Below are positions 34,285 to 42,986 of a DNA stretch of 64,000 nucleotides, piece by piece. Under the pieces are notes generated by a model. The model saw only the letters and a program-made list of their open reading frames with translations, was not told where the DNA came from and did not search any database. Made by a program: the position numbers and the translations under genes. The first letter of the stretch is position 1. Each line of letters starts with the position of its first letter. This DNA comes from an uncultured Candidatus Saccharibacteria bacterium (lineage in GTDB: Bacteria > Patescibacteriota > Saccharimonadia > Saccharimonadales > Saccharimonadaceae), in the NCBI GenBank assembly GCA_937924995.1, contig CALEXY010000012.1, positions 36,988 to 100,987 of the forward strand, in the 5' to 3' direction.

Positions 34285-34824
34285 ATGAATATCGATCCAC
34301 GTGGCGCCAAGCGCAAACACAAAAGGAACGCGACCAAACTTAGTCCTAACTTCAAAAAACTCTCCAATCAAATTCGTCTGGAAACTCTGAGTTCGAAAAT
34401 TATTCGTGGACTAATGATTGTGGTGGTCCTGATTTCGGTTTGTAGTGTGGGTTTTTCTTTGTTAGTAAAGAAAAATGTGACAGCGGAAGCACTGGCGGAA
34501 AAACAATTTCAAGAACTGGCTAAAAGCTACTATGAGGATTTTTTCTATGATAATTTCGTAAATAGCCATAAGGATGAAATGACTGCCAAGGGTGCGGAAT
34601 TTGTATTTAAGCCATATTTGAAGACTGGTTTTCCAATGGTAAAGTTACGTAGACTGCTAAGTTATAGCGACGAAAATAATTTGGACAAACGGATTTATTT
34701 CGAACATAAAAAATTAACTTGCAATAAAGATTTGTCTTCGGTGACATTCAAGCCGCATGCGCCGTTTGGTAAAACCGACTACACCATGGATCCGATTTTG
34801 AGCTGCGAAAAAGTTGAAAATTAA
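34285..34824 (+). CDS. Hypothetical single-pass membrane protein
   Basis: The product is 179 residues. A basic N-terminus (PRGAKRKHKRNATK) is followed by one membrane segment (about 44-65) and an outward domain with two cysteines (LTCNKD, LSCEKV). This resembles other single-pass proteins in the window with small extracellular domains. No family is recognised. It is expressed from a leaderless-type promoter and lies just before tRNA-Glu. Confidence 0.65.
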   Translation: MNIDPRGAKRKHKRNATKLSPNFKKLSNQIRLETLSSKIIRGLMIVVVLISVCSVGFSLLVKKNVTAEALAEKQFQELAKSYYEDFFYDNFVNSHKDEMTAKGAEFVFKPYLKTGFPMVKLRRLLSYSDENNLDKRIYFEHKKLTCNKDLSSVTFKPHAPFGKTDYTMDPILSCEKVEN

Positions 34825-34870
34825 ACTTCGAGATTTTTAAAAATTAGAGTTGCCGATTTTTTTAAATCTG

Positions 34871-34876
34871 TTATAA
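34871..34876 (+). promoter_or_regulatory. -10 box of tRNA-Glu
   Basis: TATAAT lies 22 nt upstream of the mature tRNA-Glu 5' end. Confidence 0.5.
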
Positions 34877-34898
34877 TAGAAAAGTACATTTCGGAATT

Positions 34899-34973
34899 GG
34901 TCTCTTAGTATAACGGTTAGTACAACGGGTTTTCATCCCGTCAACGCGGGTTCGACTCCCGCAGAGATCACCA
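34899..34973 (+). tRNA. tRNA-Glu (anticodon TTC)
   Basis: Acceptor GGTCTCT pairs with AGAGATC (one G-T pair). The anticodon loop is TTTTCAT, the T-arm GCGGG-TTCGACT-CCCGC, and CCA is encoded. Confidence 0.96.
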
Positions 34974-34980
34974 TAAATAT

Positions 34981-35007
34981 AAAAAGCACCGCGAGGTGGT
35001 TTTTTTA
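34981..35007 (+). terminator. Terminator of tRNA-Glu
   Basis: AAAGCACC/GGTGGTTTT hairpin with a GCGA loop, followed by a T-run. Confidence 0.75.
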
Positions 35008-35011
35008 TTTA

Positions 35012-35090
35012 TGATATTTGCCGAAGGCGAGCCCAGGGTTCGCACCGAAGGTTTTGGTATTTGCGTAGCAAATGACAACCTCCCGCAGAG
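35012..35090. repeat. GC-rich palindromic intergenic stretch after tRNA-Glu
   Basis: It has paired ATTTGC/GCAAAT ends, two CCGAAGG copies and an imperfect GGCGAGCC/GGTTCGCACC hairpin. It ends with CTCCCGCAGAGA, a 12-nt echo of the tRNA-Glu T-arm and acceptor. No coding potential is seen. Confidence 0.45.
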
Positions 35091-35106
35091 AAAGTATCAA
35101 GGATAA

Positions 35107-35853
35107 TTATCTAGACCAGAAACTATTTTCCGAAAGATTGAGAATGTTACCTGAATCATTACTAGCCTGCTGCTTTTTAGCGGCAGATTCCTTGGCGGAA
35201 AGAATATTCTCACACATGGAAACTTTTTGATTGCTTTCCTCGTTACAAATATCTTCCGTGCGTAAACGATTAACTACTAACGAAGTGGTGTAATAGCCAA
35301 GACTATTGGAAGCCGTGACTTTTATGATATTTTCACCGTATTTCAGAGAAAAACCTGGGCCAAAAAGTGTCGAATCAGTATCGGTGGGGAGATTATTTCT
35401 TTGGTATTTTTGCCCATCCAGTTCAACAGTCCATGTGAGATCGAGATGCTTATTTTCGGCCGCATGATTCGTAACATCGAAATGAATTTTACCATTACTT
35501 TCAAGAAAATTTGGTGAGTGGGGTGAATAATTTTTATCAGTGACAGTGAGGTGAATCTGGCCGTTCTTCTCTTCCCTGCGATAGAAATCATTTTCCACGG
35601 AGCGATCAACCCAAACATTGATACCAAAGGGCGATTCAGCCTGATTATACCAACCAAAAAAGCCACCATGAACTAAAATGGCCGCGATAAAGAGCACTAC
35701 CATACCGCCATTCATGGCAAAATTAAAGACGGCAGGATTGTTTTTCTTATTCAAGAATCCAGCAATCGGGAAGAAAATAAAAAGAATAATCAGAATACCG
35801 AGCGGAATATAAAGCACCAGTCCGAGCAGGATAAATGAAATCCAAAACCACAT
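35107..35853 (-). CDS. Hypothetical membrane protein with extracellular Ig-like domain
   Basis: The product is 248 residues. Two or three membrane segments in the first 70 residues (WFWISFILLGLVLYIPLG, LIILFIFFPIAGFL, GGMVVLFIAAILVHGGFFGW) come before an outward domain of about 130 residues. That domain is beta-rich and Ig/filamin-like (FDVTNHAAENKHLDLTWTV, GENIIKVTASNSLGYYTTSLVV). The C-terminus is polar with a pair of cysteines. No named family. A CATAAT box ends 6 nt before the ATG. Confidence 0.65.
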   Translation of the reverse strand: MWFWISFILLGLVLYIPLGILIILFIFFPIAGFLNKKNNPAVFNFAMNGGMVVLFIAAILVHGGFFGWYNQAESPFGINVWVDRSVENDFYRREEKNGQIHLTVTDKNYSPHSPNFLESNGKIHFDVTNHAAENKHLDLTWTVELDGQKYQRNNLPTDTDSTLFGPGFSLKYGENIIKVTASNSLGYYTTSLVVNRLRTEDICNEESNQKVSMCENILSAKESAAKKQQASNDSGNILNLSENSFWSR

Positions 35854-35959
35854 ATGTTTATTATGCCATAAAAACCAAAATCTTAATAGAAGCTTATGGC
35901 TATTTCTGGTAAGCGAACTGCGAGTTAAGCAAATTTATGTCTATTTCGGGTGAGCCAAC

Positions 35960-36014
35960 AAAAAGTACCCAGGTGGGGGTACTTTTATTCTACCCCGGTG
36001 GGGATACTTTTATG
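35960..36014. terminator. Duplicated terminator hairpin after ndk
   Basis: AAAAGTACCC...GGGTACTTTT forms a hairpin, and a degenerate second copy (TACCCCGGTGGGGATACTTTTAT) follows directly, apparently a tandem duplication. Confidence 0.7.
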
Positions 36015-36021
36015 TTAAAGA

Positions 36022-36543
36022 TTAGCGAGTGTATTTTTCGTTCAAATCTTCGTAATCGTAAGTCTCAGCTTCGGTAAACCAGAGTGCGACTTCTTGCTTA
36101 GCTTCTTCTGGATTGCTGGAGGCATGAACGAGATTTGGCACTGGGCGAGCATGAGAATTGGCATGACCAAAGCTCATATGTGAAAAATCACCACGGATGG
36201 TACCCATCTCGGCGGATTTTGGCTCAGTGGAACCAACGATCTTACGAACTAAAGCTACAGCTTCGATACCTTCAAGACACATCGCGATGATTGGACCACT
36301 CATCATGTAGTCGAGGTTGTAGCGATAAGTTTCTTCGCCACGACGCGAAATTAGCTTGCCGATACCTTCATAATGTTGCTTAAATAATTCCTGATCTGGG
36401 CTGACCATTTTCATACCGACGATTTTGAGGCCAACGCGCTCAAATCTTTGTAAAATTTCACCGACGATACCACGTTGAACGGCATCAGGTTTCAAAATTA
36501 CCAAAGTACGTTCAATATAATCTGTTCTTGTGTTTTCGTCCAT
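36022..36543 (-). CDS. ndk: Nucleoside diphosphate kinase
   Basis: Ndk balances NTP and dNTP pools by phosphate transfer through a histidine. The product is 173 residues, longer than the usual 130-150. ERTLVILKPDAVQRGIVGEIL, GTIRGDFS and the active-site NLVHASSNPEEAKQEVALWF (catalytic His) are present. The family's usual MVGATNP segment appears as KIVGSTEPKSAEMG. Extra length is at the C-terminus (about 12 residues) and in one internal loop. GGGAG lies upstream of the ATG. Confidence 0.95.
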   Translation of the reverse strand: MDENTRTDYIERTLVILKPDAVQRGIVGEILQRFERVGLKIVGMKMVSPDQELFKQHYEGIGKLISRRGEETYRYNLDYMMSGPIIAMCLEGIEAVALVRKIVGSTEPKSAEMGTIRGDFSHMSFGHANSHARPVPNLVHASSNPEEAKQEVALWFTEAETYDYEDLNEKYTR

Positions 36544-36598
36544 GTTTTCTCCCTTATAAAATCTTGATATTTCCCCCAGTATATCACAATTTCAGAGG

Positions 36599-37756
36599 TT
36601 ATTCGCAACGAACTGAGTTAATCAATTCGCGGCAACCACCGGCACGGAAATTATAATTTTCTTCGTAAGTTTTACGAATAACTTCATACAATTCTTCGAA
36701 CTTGGCGTAGACCTTAGCGAGGTCGACAAATTTCAGAGGAAATTCGGTGAGTAAATTTGGGCGCTCATTACGTTCAAAATCATTAAAGGCATTTTTAGCA
36801 TCATCCGCGGCGCGACGCATTTCCACAAAATCGACCGAACCATCATCCTTACTGGAAGAGTGTAACCAACGATAGGTCGCTTCATTAGCCTGAGCCTTGA
36901 GGGTGGCCCACTTTTCACCATAATCTTTTAGGCGCTGATTACCAGATTCGCGCAGGATTTTGGTAGCATTAAGAATATCAGCCTCGGTCCAGTCGGAAGT
37001 CTTATTACCTTCGATCACACTCCATTTATGCCAGACGGCGTAGAGGTCGAGAGCTTTATTAATATCTTCATCACCACCATTTGTGGCGTTAAAAACTGTA
37101 CGGAAGGCATCAAATTTGCGACCAATCTCTGGATCTTTCAGAACGCCGGCAGAATCGCCAAGCTTAGTGACCAAATTACTGTCGATACCGGCCATATTTT
37201 GCTTACAATCTTCGATATATTTCTGATAAATCTCATTAGAAGTGGCGGAATTCGAAGCGTATTCAGAGATTTTGTTACAGCTAACATCGCCACGAATTTT
37301 AGTAATTTGATTTTTAATTTCTTTCGCCGTGGAATAAGTCACAGAATAATCCGTCTTAAACGCTCCGGTGGCCTGGCCGATAATGGTGACGAGAATAGCT
37401 AAAACAATGAGACTAGCAGGAGCGGCAATCATGATAATTTTTTGGCGCTTGGTGGCATGAGTGAAAAAATCTTTGGCGCGCTGGATCAGATTGAGTTTGG
37501 TACGCTCTTTTTTGACCGGAGCTTCGGGAGCGGCATTAGGGCCGACGCCGGCTGGAAAACCGTTCGAAAGCACATCGCCAGAAGTTGGAGCTTTTTCTTC
37601 AATCACCACAGAACTACCAGAAGTTGGTTCATACTCGACACGCTTCCCTACCATATCAATTTGACTTTTGACAACCGTTTCATCATATTGGATTTGTTTG
37701 GCATTTTGGTTATTTTGGTCGCTAAAGAGTTCGCTTACAGAATCAGTTTTATCCAT
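36599..37756 (-). CDS. Hypothetical single-pass membrane protein
   Basis: The product is 385 residues. The ATG at 37756 is preferred because a TATAAT box ends exactly 6 nt upstream; the open frame from a GTG at 37762 would abut that box. A polar N-terminus of about 105 residues comes before one membrane segment (about 108-132), then a helical outward domain of about 250 residues with three or four cysteines, ending GGCRELINSVRCE. No family is recognised. Its plan resembles the protein at 32070-33377. It is divergent from the Xer recombinase gene. Confidence 0.65.
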   Translation of the reverse strand: MDKTDSVSELFSDQNNQNAKQIQYDETVVKSQIDMVGKRVEYEPTSGSSVVIEEKAPTSGDVLSNGFPAGVGPNAAPEAPVKKERTKLNLIQRAKDFFTHATKRQKIIMIAAPASLIVLAILVTIIGQATGAFKTDYSVTYSTAKEIKNQITKIRGDVSCNKISEYASNSATSNEIYQKYIEDCKQNMAGIDSNLVTKLGDSAGVLKDPEIGRKFDAFRTVFNATNGGDEDINKALDLYAVWHKWSVIEGNKTSDWTEADILNATKILRESGNQRLKDYGEKWATLKAQANEATYRWLHSSSKDDGSVDFVEMRRAADDAKNAFNDFERNERPNLLTEFPLKFVDLAKVYAKFEELYEVIRKTYEENYNFRAGGCRELINSVRCE

Positions 37757-37762
37757 AATCAC

Positions 37763-37768
37763 ATTATA
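37763..37768 (-). promoter_or_regulatory. -10 box of the 36599-37756 gene
   Basis: TATAAT on the minus strand ends 6 nt before the chosen ATG and is only 11 bp from the opposing Xer -10 box. Confidence 0.6.
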
Positions 37769-37779
37769 GCATAAGGTGT

Positions 37780-37785
37780 TATAAT
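37780..37785 (+). promoter_or_regulatory. -10 box of the Xer recombinase gene
   Basis: TATAAT ends 7 nt before the ATG at 37793. Confidence 0.6.
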
Positions 37786-37792
37786 TACTCTT

Positions 37793-38737
37793 ATGGATAT
37801 TTCTGAATTAGTGGCAGATTTTTTGGAATCACTGGAAATTGAAAAAGGTCGTTCAACGAAAACCGTAGAAAACTATGGGCTTTACTTGGCACGATTTATT
37901 GATCTAATTACCGAAGATTTCGAAGGTCAAGAAATGATTAAACCTTCCGATATTACACCGGAGATTTTACGCCGTTTCCGTTTGAAGTTAAATCGGTTTT
38001 CGGATAATCAAAACAAGGAGCGTTTATCGGCGCTAACTCAGAGCTACCACTTGATTGCGCTGCGTGGATTTTTCAAATATTTAGCCAAGCGTGGAATTAA
38101 AAGCTTAGATCCTTCCCTAATTGATTTACCACGAGCCGCCAAAAAGCAGGTAACTTTTTTACACTTCGATGAAATCGAAAGATTGCTAGCAGAAATTCCA
38201 CTAGATACCGAATCGGGACTAAGAGACCGCGCGATTATTGAATTACTGTTTTCTGGCGGACTACGTGTATCGGAACTTTGTAGCTTGAATCGCGATTCGA
38301 TTAATTTGGAACGCCGAGAATTTATGGTGCGCGGTAAAGGCAAAAAAGACCGACCGATTTTTATTGATAAATCTACGGCGGAATGTATCGAAGATTACTT
38401 GAATATGCGAACCGATACTTTGCCTGCACTGTTCCTAAATAATTCTGCGAATCAACAAATTCCATCTACGAGTGGTGATTTTCGCAGATTAACACCACGT
38501 TCAATCGAGCGAATTGTACAAAAATATACGAGGCTGGCCGGGATTACTAAACATGTGACGCCACACACGATGCGCCATAGTTTTGCGACTGATCTTTTGA
38601 TGAACGGCGCGGATATTCGTTCAGTGCAAAGTTTGCTGGGGCATGCAAATATTTCCACTACGCAAATTTATACCCATATTACCGACCCACACCTAAAAGA
38701 AGTGCACGAAAAATTTCATAGCGAATCGGAAGACTAG
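37793..38737 (+). CDS. Tyrosine recombinase of the XerC/XerD type
   Basis: The product is 314 residues. It has an N-terminal SAM-like core-binding domain (about 1-110) and a C-terminal catalytic domain with all active-site residues: Arg in SGGLRVSELCSLN, Lys in RGKGKKDRPIFI, HTMRHSF (His-x-x-Arg), LLGHANISTT (His) and the nucleophile Tyr in TTQIYTHI. Such enzymes resolve chromosome dimers at dif. It is the only tyrosine recombinase here and could also act on mobile elements. Its stop codon overlaps that of the convergent prepilin peptidase gene by 4 nt. Confidence 0.93.
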   Translation: MDISELVADFLESLEIEKGRSTKTVENYGLYLARFIDLITEDFEGQEMIKPSDITPEILRRFRLKLNRFSDNQNKERLSALTQSYHLIALRGFFKYLAKRGIKSLDPSLIDLPRAAKKQVTFLHFDEIERLLAEIPLDTESGLRDRAIIELLFSGGLRVSELCSLNRDSINLERREFMVRGKGKKDRPIFIDKSTAECIEDYLNMRTDTLPALFLNNSANQQIPSTSGDFRRLTPRSIERIVQKYTRLAGITKHVTPHTMRHSFATDLLMNGADIRSVQSLLGHANISTTQIYTHITDPHLKEVHEKFHSESED

Positions 38738-39663
38738 TAAACAAGAAAAACTAGACGCAGAATTTCAGTCTGAAAGAAAAGGGTAATCATACAGGCTAGA
38801 ATGATATAGGGGGCAAAACCGAAAGGTTGACGATTTTTGGGATTTTTTAACATGCGGTAATTAAAAATAGCGGCCAGTAAATTAGATAAGCCGAGCTCAA
38901 TAACGCCGAGTTCCCAGCGCCCAAGCAGGAGTGCGACAGAGATTAAAAGGATAAAATCACCACCACCAACTAGAGTTTCGCGGGAGAATTTATAGAGTAC
39001 AAAGTAGATACCCGGCAGAGCCAACATAGCGCCCAGAAAACGCGAAAGATCACGCAGTAAATATTGCCAAATATCTTGCAGGTGTAGAGAATTTTTCACT
39101 AATATGACTTCATTACCACGGGTTTCAATTAATAAATTGAGTCCGTATTTAGTATATAAATTAAAGAGAAAATAAATTCCAGACAAAATAATCACGAGAC
39201 GAAGTAGATTAACGGGTAGTTCTAACCATTTCTTGTCATAAACCAGTAGTATCCACATAATGGTAAAAATTGCGAAGAGAAGTAAGAGTTTAATAATTTC
39301 AAAAATAACTAGAGGCGCGACAGCTAGTGAACCGACATGTTGCAAGATTTGTTGAATTAACGAGCCAGTGTGAAAAGCAAAACTGGCAAAGATTATAGCC
39401 ATCATAATTTCGGAAAAAATTTCAATCAGGCCGATTTTGGCTTTACATTTTTTACATTTGCCGCCGAGAAAGAGCCAAGAAAAGATCGGGATAAGTTCAA
39501 GCCGACTCAGGCGATGTCCACAATGAAGACACACGGAGCGATTCCCTAGTTTCCTACCTTCTGAGTGCAGGCGAATACGCCAAGCCTGGCAGCAAGCAAA
39601 AGAGCCGAGAATGGCACCGAAAATTGCGCCGAAAATTAGAAAAATCCACTGAAGTTCAAACAT
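38734..39663 (-). CDS. pilD: Type IV prepilin peptidase (leader peptidase/N-methyltransferase)
   Basis: This membrane aspartyl protease cuts prepilin leaders. The product is 309 residues. The cytoplasmic zinc-binding loop has the paired CLHCGHRL and CKKCKAKIG motifs. Several membrane helices follow, with the catalytic Asp residues in LLVYDKKWLELP and GGGDFILLISVALLLG (GxGD motif). It is the likely processing enzyme for the prepilins at 19674-20075 and 39781-40431. The latter lies just upstream, divergent. Confidence 0.93.
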   Translation of the reverse strand: MFELQWIFLIFGAIFGAILGSFACCQAWRIRLHSEGRKLGNRSVCLHCGHRLSRLELIPIFSWLFLGGKCKKCKAKIGLIEIFSEIMMAIIFASFAFHTGSLIQQILQHVGSLAVAPLVIFEIIKLLLLFAIFTIMWILLVYDKKWLELPVNLLRLVIILSGIYFLFNLYTKYGLNLLIETRGNEVILVKNSLHLQDIWQYLLRDLSRFLGAMLALPGIYFVLYKFSRETLVGGGDFILLISVALLLGRWELGVIELGLSNLLAAIFNYRMLKNPKNRQPFGFAPYIILACMITLFFQTEILRLVFLVY

Positions 39664-39780
39664 TTTATAAATTTCCCGATAATGGTTTAGCTTTATTTTA
39701 GCATAAACCTCTTGAATTTTTGGTACGTAAAGCTTATGATTGGGTTATAGATAAACAAAGTCTCAGAAAGGAACAGACAT

Positions 39781-40431
39781 ATGTTTAAGCAAAATAAAAA
39801 TTTTAAACATGGGTTTACCATCATCGAAGTGGTGCTCGTTTTGGCGGTCGCAGCAATGATCTTCCTCATGGTCTTTATTGCACTCCCTGCAATGCAAATC
39901 ATGCAAAGAGATACTGCACGTGCTAACGACGTAAACCGTATCACCACCCAATTAAACTCATATCAATCTAACAATAACCAAAAAATTCCTAGCTTGGATA
40001 AAGATGCCTACGTGAGTGGTCACACAGATGTCGATAATGACGTCTTCAAAGCCGCCGAACGTACTTCCTGGGCTTATTTCTATGATGCATATCTAATCGG
40101 AACTGATACCAAGCAGAAATTCTCTGACCCAGATGGTCAACCATATAGCTTGGAGATTAGCTCCTGCAAGGCAGCTGATAGCTACGATCCAGAATCCAAG
40201 GAATGTAAGAATGGTCAACGCACTCACTACACCTTCACTCAACAATCTGAAGGTACCGAAGATAACACTTCAAACGACCGTTACGCATCCAAGGGTAATG
40301 CTGGTCACACTGTGAGTATTGTGGTGAACTCTTCCTGTGATGGTGAAACTGCCGTCCACTCTACTGGTGGTAACAAAGTTTCCGTCCTTTACAAGCGTGA
40401 AGGTGGTGGTGTAATCTGCCGCTCAATCTAA
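39781..40431 (+). CDS. Type IV pilin-like protein
   Basis: The product is 216 residues. The leader KNFKHGFTIIEVVLVLAVAAM is a class III signal with cleavage before Phe and Glu at +5, followed by the pilin helix. The mature domain of about 180 residues has a cysteine pair typical of pilins (SSCKA...SKECKN) and more cysteines towards the end (SSCDG, VICRS). AAAGGAAC lies before the ATG. A strong terminator follows, consistent with a separate and perhaps highly expressed unit. It may be the major pilin. Confidence 0.88.
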   Translation: MFKQNKNFKHGFTIIEVVLVLAVAAMIFLMVFIALPAMQIMQRDTARANDVNRITTQLNSYQSNNNQKIPSLDKDAYVSGHTDVDNDVFKAAERTSWAYFYDAYLIGTDTKQKFSDPDGQPYSLEISSCKAADSYDPESKECKNGQRTHYTFTQQSEGTEDNTSNDRYASKGNAGHTVSIVVNSSCDGETAVHSTGGNKVSVLYKREGGGVICRSI

Positions 40432-40446
40432 TTTAGCTTGAATCAG

Positions 40447-40474
40447 AAAATCTCCCAGCGATGGGAGATTTTTT
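40447..40474. terminator. Bidirectional terminator after the pilin gene
   Basis: AAAATCTCCCA/TGGGAGATTTT with a 4-nt loop followed by T-runs; the neighbouring ung gene is convergent. Confidence 0.85.
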
Positions 40475-40482
40475 ATATGATT

Positions 40483-41172
40483 TTACCATTTAATTTCTTG
40501 AAGGTGATGAGATTTGAGAAATTGATTAGCCTGAGAAAATGGTTTGGAGCCAAAAAATCCGCGATAGGCTGAAAGCGGCGAGGGGTGAGCTGATTGTAGA
40601 ACTAGGTGCCTCGATTGGTCGATAAACTTGGCTTTAGTCTGAGCATCAGAACCCCAGAGAATAAATACGGCGTGCGGGAGTTTGGTGCTAAGCATCTTTA
40701 CACAATCTTCCGTAATTTGCTCCCAGCCGATTTGACGGTGTGAGCCGGCATGGCCTTTTTCGACGGTTAACACATTATTGAGGAGAAAGACCCCTTGTTC
40801 GAGCCATGGCGTGAGGTCGCCGTTTTGGATAATAGTTTGACCAAGGTCAGATTTTACCTCTTTTAAAATATTTCGGAGACTGGGAGCGAGCTTAGGGGTT
40901 TGCACCGAAAAAGCCAAACCATCTGCCACACCTGGGGTGTGATAGGGGTCTTGACCAAGAATCACTACCTTAATCTTTTCGAGAGGTAACTGGAAAACTC
41001 TAAAAATCTGTGCAGGAGCGGGATAGATTTCTTGGTAGCCTGACGAGTCTGAATTAAAAAAATCTAGCAAGGAGTCGAATTTTCCGGATGCAAGCTCAGC
41101 CTGAAAAAACTCACGAAATTCTGGCGACAAATCGGTTGAGGCAAGGAGTTCCGTGAGATTAATTCTAGTCAT
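40483..41172 (-). CDS. ung: Uracil-DNA glycosylase
   Basis: Ung removes uracil from DNA. The product is 229 residues from the ATG at 41172, which lies one base after the stop of the upstream ABC transporter. A longer open frame overlapping that transporter was rejected. Motif A is GQDPYHTPGVADGLAFS with the catalytic Asp, and the C-terminal loop is HPSPLSAYRGFFGSKPF. LLNNVLTVEKGHAGSH is also typical of family 1. Start-stop proximity suggests coupling to the exporter operon, though a functional link is unlikely. Confidence 0.96.
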   Translation of the reverse strand: MTRINLTELLASTDLSPEFREFFQAELASGKFDSLLDFFNSDSSGYQEIYPAPAQIFRVFQLPLEKIKVVILGQDPYHTPGVADGLAFSVQTPKLAPSLRNILKEVKSDLGQTIIQNGDLTPWLEQGVFLLNNVLTVEKGHAGSHRQIGWEQITEDCVKMLSTKLPHAVFILWGSDAQTKAKFIDQSRHLVLQSAHPSPLSAYRGFFGSKPFSQANQFLKSHHLQEIKW

Positions 41173-41173
41173 A

Positions 41174-42985
41174 TTATTCTGCTTCTTCGGAAAATTGGGA
41201 ATTATAAAGCTCGGCATAGAAACCGTTAAGTTTCATTAGTTCATCGTGATTACCATGCTCGACAATATTTCCCTCTTTTATCACGAGGATAACGTCGGCA
41301 TTACGAATAGTCGAAAGACGGTGTGCGATGACGAAGGAAGTGCGACCTTCGGTGAGCTTATCAAAAGCGCGCTGAATAATTTGTTCGGTGCGCGTATCAA
41401 CATTAGAAGTGGCCTCATCTAAAATCATCATTTTCGGATTAGTAATAATTGCCCGGGTGATAGTGAGGAGCTGTTTTTCACCAGCGGAAATATTATCAGA
41501 ATCTTCGGAAATTTTAGTTTCATAACCATCTGGCAGAGACTTAATGAAATGATCCACACCAGTCATTTTAGCGGCGGCTTCAACTTGTTCGAAAGTAACA
41601 TTAGAGGCACCGTATTTAAGGTTTTCTAAGATGGTACCGGAAAATAGCCAAGTATCCTGAAGTACCATACCGAAGAGACTACGCACTTCACTGCGCTTCA
41701 TTTGCTTGGTCGAGACACCGTCGATTTTAATCTCGCCACTCTGAATATCATAGAAGCGCATTAAGAGACTGACAATCGTAGTCTTACCGGCACCGGTCGG
41801 ACCAACGATGGCTACTTGCATACCAGGTTCGATTTTAATAGAAAAATCCTTAATAATTGGCTTCACACCGTCGTAGCTAAAGTTGACATGAGAGAATTCC
41901 ACTTCACCACGGAATTTACCATCCTTGGTGATAGCTTTAAATTGACTAGTAAAATCTTCAGCATCTTCTTCCAGTTCTTCGAGAAAGTTAAAAACGCGGT
42001 CAGCGGCAGCCAAGGTTTGCTGAATAGTAGAAGAAAGCTGCGCAGTATCAGCAATTGGCTGAGTGAAACGACTAACATACTGCAAGAATGCCAGAATACT
42101 ACCAACAGTGAGAGCACCAATTAGAGCATAGTAGCCACCGAGCAGACAAATTCCAACAAAAGCTAAATCGAGAAAAAGGTGGGTGATAGGGTAGGTGAGT
42201 GAACCATAAAACTCACCCTTAAAAGTCTCCTGATAAAGTTTTTCATTGACAGTAGCAAAATCTTGTTTGGATTTTTCCGCGTGATTATTAGCCTTGATGA
42301 TGAGTTGGCCACCATAATTTTCTTCGATTTCAGAGTTTAATTTACCGAGAGTTTTGCGTTGCTTTTTGTAATATTCTGAACCCTTCTTTACAACTTTAGA
42401 AACGGCAAGCATGGAAATAGGCACGACAATGACAGAGACGGCAGACATAGGAATGGAGATATAAATCATCATGCCAAGGTAACCAACCAGAAGCGTAATG
42501 TTAGTAATAATTTGAGAAAGGGTTTGAGAAAGCGAAGAAGCGATAGTCTCCACATCGTTAGTCATAATCGACATAGTGTCACCGTTTTGAGTTTTATCAA
42601 AATAGGACATTGGCAAACGCGAAAACTTAGATAGAATTTGGCGCTTCATTTCTTTGGCATATTTAGCCGAAATAACTGCGGCAACATAGCCCTCAACATA
42701 ACTGATAGTAGCAGAGATAAGATAGAGACCAACCAGGATTAAAAGTAGTGAGCTAATACGAGCGAAATTAATTTCCTGACCAGCACGCAAAGCGTCAAAA
42801 GCTTCAGTAGTAATGAGACCCAGAAGATATGGACCGGCCACTACAAGTCCGGCCGACATTAGAGCAAGCAGCGCCGAGCCGAGCAAACCAAAACGATATT
42901 TTTTCACAGAAGCGAGGAAGCGCTTAATAGTCTGTTTAGAGGCTCGAGTAGTTTTCTTTTGAGTGCTTTTTGAATTTTTAGACAT
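41174..42985 (-). CDS. ABC transporter, fused permease-ATPase (second half of exporter pair)
   Basis: The product is 603 residues from the ATG at 42985 (AAGGAGGG upstream). Six membrane helices in the first 320 residues are followed by an ATPase domain with Walker A GPTGAGKTT, Q-loop VLQDTW, a degenerate signature ISAGEKQLL and Walker B MMILDEATSNVDTRTE. It starts one base after the stop of the partner half-transporter. Together they resemble heterodimeric drug or lipid exporters (LmrCD/BmrCD type), in which one signature is degenerate. The substrate is unknown. Confidence 0.92.
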   Translation of the reverse strand: MSKNSKSTQKKTTRASKQTIKRFLASVKKYRFGLLGSALLALMSAGLVVAGPYLLGLITTEAFDALRAGQEINFARISSLLLILVGLYLISATISYVEGYVAAVISAKYAKEMKRQILSKFSRLPMSYFDKTQNGDTMSIMTNDVETIASSLSQTLSQIITNITLLVGYLGMMIYISIPMSAVSVIVVPISMLAVSKVVKKGSEYYKKQRKTLGKLNSEIEENYGGQLIIKANNHAEKSKQDFATVNEKLYQETFKGEFYGSLTYPITHLFLDLAFVGICLLGGYYALIGALTVGSILAFLQYVSRFTQPIADTAQLSSTIQQTLAAADRVFNFLEELEEDAEDFTSQFKAITKDGKFRGEVEFSHVNFSYDGVKPIIKDFSIKIEPGMQVAIVGPTGAGKTTIVSLLMRFYDIQSGEIKIDGVSTKQMKRSEVRSLFGMVLQDTWLFSGTILENLKYGASNVTFEQVEAAAKMTGVDHFIKSLPDGYETKISEDSDNISAGEKQLLTITRAIITNPKMMILDEATSNVDTRTEQIIQRAFDKLTEGRTSFVIAHRLSTIRNADVILVIKEGNIVEHGNHDELMKLNGFYAELYNSQFSEEAE

Positions 42986-42986
42986 A

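Noticed and set aside
37793..38737. Xer recombinase as integrase of the tRNA-Pro cassettes
   Set aside because: It has a standard XerC/D layout, lies 9 kb from the nearest cassette and next to housekeeping genes. A link is possible, but nothing in the sequence supports it.
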